From contig JAJYYV010000013.1 in the NCBI GenBank assembly GCA_021800535.1, positions 1 through 49,331 on the forward strand: a stretch of 49,331 nt of DNA. Direction: 5' to 3'. A model generated the notes under the pieces. The model was not told where the DNA came from and did no database searches. It saw only the letters and a list, made by a program, of their open reading frames with translations. This document shows, piece by piece, positions 47,198 through 49,331 of the stretch. The first letter of the stretch is position 1. Each line of letters opens with the position of its first letter. This DNA comes from a bacterium (GTDB taxonomy: Bacteria > Ratteibacteria > UBA8468 > B48-G9 > DTJG01). Position numbers and translations under genes: made by a program.

Positions 47198-47308
47198 GTA
47201 AATATTCACTGTCCACCACAGCAGATCAGCCTCAGATTGAAACTTTATGCCTTCAGTCTATTCGTCCACCAATATTTCTAAAGGAAACGCTGTTGACTGA
47301 GTATTTAC
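47198..47308. repeat. Element with GTAAATATTCACT-type terminal repeats
   Basis: GTAAATATTCACTG (47198-47211) and ACTGAGTATTTAC (47296-47308) are imperfect inverted repeats 111 bp apart, with ends like those at 27935-28053. It lies in the gap between the first prepilin gene and the large secreted protein, next to the 29-bp motif. Confidence 0.45.
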
Positions 47309-47335
47309 AAAAAAAGTACACTGCTTTTCCAAAAA

Positions 47336-48040
47336 TTATTTTTCAAATATGAACGGACTATAATAAGTAAGCACATATTGTGAGTTATCAATTATACTTA
47401 TGGGGAACCAGTCAACATGACCATCAAAAAACAAAATATCTGCACCATTAGAATGCCTACATGATATATGATCCCCAAAAGCTCCATTCTCTTTTGTTGG
47501 AGAAGTCGCGGTACCATTATACATTATAGAATAATATCCATGATTCCAATCAGCAGCCATCATTTCTGTTGATAAATCAATTGTTTTTTGTGGGACCTTT
47601 CCTGTAAGTCCTCCCCAGTTTGGAATATTATAACTTAGTGTATACCACTTACCAAGATATTCCCAGTTAGCATGATTAGGGCCCCCACCAGTCCCATCAC
47701 CAACAGTTGTAATATTTTCATATTGGCTACTAAGTGTATCATCAGGGTCATAGAACACTTTAGGATTGTTAATATATCCATGATACATTAATCCTGTACT
47801 AAAGTATCCATAGCTATTGGGAGCATAATTTATTCCTGCATAAGGAATATAGTCATTATAATCCTGTTGATACATTTTCAAGGATAAACCAATCTGGTGT
47901 AAATTATTCATATCCACTATCTGTCTTGCTTTTTCTCTTGCTTTTGCCAATGCCGGTAACAGCATTGATGCAAGAATAGCAATGATGGCTATTACTACCA
48001 AGAGCTCTATAAGGGTAAAGCCTTTTCTATTTTTTTTCAT
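47336..48040 (-). CDS. Type II secretion/pseudopilin-like prepilin (H-x9-DG type)
   Basis: 234 residues. N-terminus [21 protein letters not shown] has a prepilin peptidase site after G7 (GFTLIE) and the E+5 residue. The hydrophobic helix runs to about residue 30, then [12 protein letters not shown]. The C-terminus carries [17 protein letters not shown], the H-x9-DG motif. A GGAGGG site precedes the ATG. Tandem with another prepilin gene. These proteins are common in Omnitrophota/PVC genomes, and their export machinery is not in this window. Confidence 0.88.
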   Translation of the reverse strand: MKKNRKGFTLIELLVVIAIIAILASMLLPALAKAREKARQIVDMNNLHQIGLSLKMYQQDYNDYIPYAGINYAPNSYGYFSTGLMYHGYINNPKVFYDPDDTLSSQYENITTVGDGTGGGPNHANWEYLGKWYTLSYNIPNWGGLTGKVPQKTIDLSTEMMAADWNHGYYSIMYNGTATSPTKENGAFGDHISCRHSNGADILFFDGHVDWFPISIIDNSQYVLTYYSPFIFEK

Positions 48041-48091
48041 AATATATCATCCCTCCCTTTTATCATTTTCTATTTAATAGTTTTTACATTA

Positions 48092-49030
48092 TTATGGCGC
48101 TAATGGGTCCCAGAACCTGTGAATTCCATCAGTAGCACTTCCTTTCCATTGATTAGGGTTGCTCATAAAAGATGCATGTCCATCTACAAATGTTGCAGCA
48201 AGCCCCATACAACCTCCCATGTTTAAAGTGGTTCCATTCCAGGTGCCAGCACCTCCATGTCTGCCATTAACCACTGTATTGACAGCATCTATATAACTAC
48301 CTGCCCCTCCCTGTACTCCATCCATTATCATCATTGTTTCTGAAGGGTGTCTTACCCGATTGATATTAATTGCGCTATACGTAGTATTCCAGGCAGATGA
48401 GTTAACTTCATTATAGGGTAACCCTACATTAATTGAATTGGATGCAAGATCAGGACCATTTCCAGACTGGTATTCTAATACAAAACTTGGGTCTCCCCAA
48501 AATACAGGTACATTTGTTCCGAGCCCATAGTAAGTAGTGATATGTCCTGTAATACCTTCAGATAAATAATGAAGATGTATCAATAACCATTTCCAGTAAT
48601 AACCTCCGCCCACCCAAAATTCTGCATTCCGCCCAACTTGATTACTACCTAAAATCTCTCCACCTGGACCTACAGAATAATACGAAGAATTTTCTCCAGG
48701 GAGAAGTCCACCTGTTATTGGGTCAACACCAAGGTCATAAAACCAATATCCACCATCCATATGGGCAGTACTAGGTATTGGAGGAAAATTACCATTCCAG
48801 TCATTAGTATACATTATCATTGCAAGACTTAACTGGTGAAGATTATTCAGGTCTGTGGCTATCCGTGCTGCTTCTGTTTTTGCTTTATCTAATGCTGGTA
48901 ATAACATTGCAGCAAGAATCGCGATGATGGCTATTACTACCAAAAGCTCTATGAGAGTGAAACCTTTTTTTCTTTTTTGTCCGTCACAAATAACACCGGA
49001 TTTCACTTCGTTTCGCACTTTGTTTAACAT
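48092..49030 (-). CDS. Type II secretion/pseudopilin-like prepilin, larger paralogue
   Basis: 312 residues. A 23-residue leader ([22 protein letters not shown]) precedes [17 protein letters not shown], longer than in the smaller paralogue. The shared [14 protein letters not shown] and [19 protein letters not shown] segments mark it as a paralogue of the gene at 47336. The C-terminus has [18 protein letters not shown], where the H and the DG are separated by about 24 residues. AGGAGGGG precedes the ATG. The 29-bp motif lies 109 bases upstream. Confidence 0.86.
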   Translation of the reverse strand: MLNKVRNEVKSGVICDGQKRKKGFTLIELLVVIAIIAILAAMLLPALDKAKTEAARIATDLNNLHQLSLAMIMYTNDWNGNFPPIPSTAHMDGGYWFYDLGVDPITGGLLPGENSSYYSVGPGGEILGSNQVGRNAEFWVGGGYYWKWLLIHLHYLSEGITGHITTYYGLGTNVPVFWGDPSFVLEYQSGNGPDLASNSINVGLPYNEVNSSAWNTTYSAININRVRHPSETMMIMDGVQGGAGSYIDAVNTVVNGRHGGAGTWNGTTLNMGGCMGLAATFVDGHASFMSNPNQWKGSATDGIHRFWDPLAP

Positions 49031-49331
49031 TTTTTACCCCTCCTTTTTTGTATTTTAATTTGTCTTTAATTACTTCCATTATCATTCCTAAATATATCCT
49101 TTTTTTATCACCTCCTTGTTTTGTTTTTTATAATTCCCTGTTCTTTTATATATCGTTTTATATTTATTTTTATAAACTCCATCTCTAATAATTTATACTA
49201 AAATAATAATACCTTAAATAATAACTTTTTTCAATAGCATTTGCCATAAAATTTTAAAAGTGTGATAGAATGCGCAGGAAAAGAATATGTCTGTGGAATA
49301 GAATCAAGAATATTCTTTTTAACATAGATAT
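49031..49331. other. Non-coding leader region upstream of the prepilin genes
   Basis: About 300 bases with no credible gene. It contains an AAGGAGG-type site for the prepilin gene, a perfect AAGGAGGTGAT (minus strand, 49109-49119) before a tiny 7-codon frame, and the 29-bp motif copy 2 at 49139-49167. The rest is A/T-rich. The right edge may carry the end of another gene; none is recognised. Confidence 0.6.
49139..49167 (-). promoter_or_regulatory. 29-bp shared upstream motif, copy 2
   Basis: Identical to 47163-47191. It lies about 109 bases upstream of the larger prepilin gene on the same strand. The CG-centred dyad (TATATATCGTTTTATA) suggests a LacI-type operator or other regulator site. 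Confidence 0.5.

Overview
The window is about 49 kb of A+T-rich bacterial chromosome. Arginine is mostly AGA, TTG is used fairly often as a start codon, and genes are tightly packed with 4-20 bp overlaps. No marker gene fixes the phylum. Two tandem GFTLIE prepilins with the H-x9-DG type of C-terminus, several Gfo/Idh/MocA oxidoreductases, UroD-like proteins, GH4 enzymes and a UxaE-like epimerase together resemble uncultured Omnitrophota/Ratteibacteria or PVC-superphylum genomes. That placement is inference.

Layout. (1) 1-4.4 kb: an IS integrase fragment, a LacI-type regulator with its own promoter, then purM and dnaK on the minus strand. (2) 4.4-4.9 kb: one intact tRNA-Val(UAC), and a second copy broken by a 95-bp insert that folds into three hairpins; a related two-hairpin repeat lies between the intact tRNA and dnaK. 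(3) 4.9-12.0 kb, plus strand: corrinoid protein, plsY, gpsA, a MerR-type regulator, purN, an ArgA-like acetyltransferase, a bactofilin-like membrane protein, argG, and an SDH-family protease with foreign-looking codon use followed by a TOPRIM-like remnant. (4) 12.2-18.7 kb, plus strand: tsaE, a four-gene Opp/Dpp-type ABC transporter split by a palindromic element, a short FtsX/MacB-type permease with its ATPase, and proC. (5) 18.7-26.4 kb, minus strand: a FlgO/CsgG-like lipoprotein-type protein, a MITE-like inverted repeat, a GH4 enzyme with an extra C-terminal beta-sandwich, valS, larC, yajC and a small coiled-coil protein. (6) 26.4-35.0 kb, minus strand: an apparent carbohydrate/uronate catabolic locus holding a second GH4 enzyme, a GH36-like enzyme, a UxaE-like epimerase, a Gfo/Idh/MocA dehydrogenase, two divergent UroD-family proteins and a GH2-domain remnant. 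(7) 35.0-42.6 kb: tgt, a NagB/PIG-L fusion, DedA, a PF04185 phosphoesterase and an oxidoreductase/aldo-keto reductase fusion. (8) 42.6-49.3 kb, minus strand: a surface or secretion locus with a beta-propeller protein, a 1058-residue secreted glycosidase-like protein and two prepilins. A 29-bp motif is repeated upstream of both ends of this last locus.

Together the accessory genes suggest a heterotroph that captures and dismantles plant- or algal-type glycans: secreted binding and hydrolytic proteins, oligopeptide-type import, intracellular GH4/GH36 enzymes, uronate epimerisation and amino-sugar deamination. A corrinoid protein and two UroD-like proteins raise, without proving, a cobalamin-dependent methyl-transfer step. 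The most unusual non-coding feature is the structured repeat associated with the tRNA-Val genes; its two copies differ by compensatory base changes.
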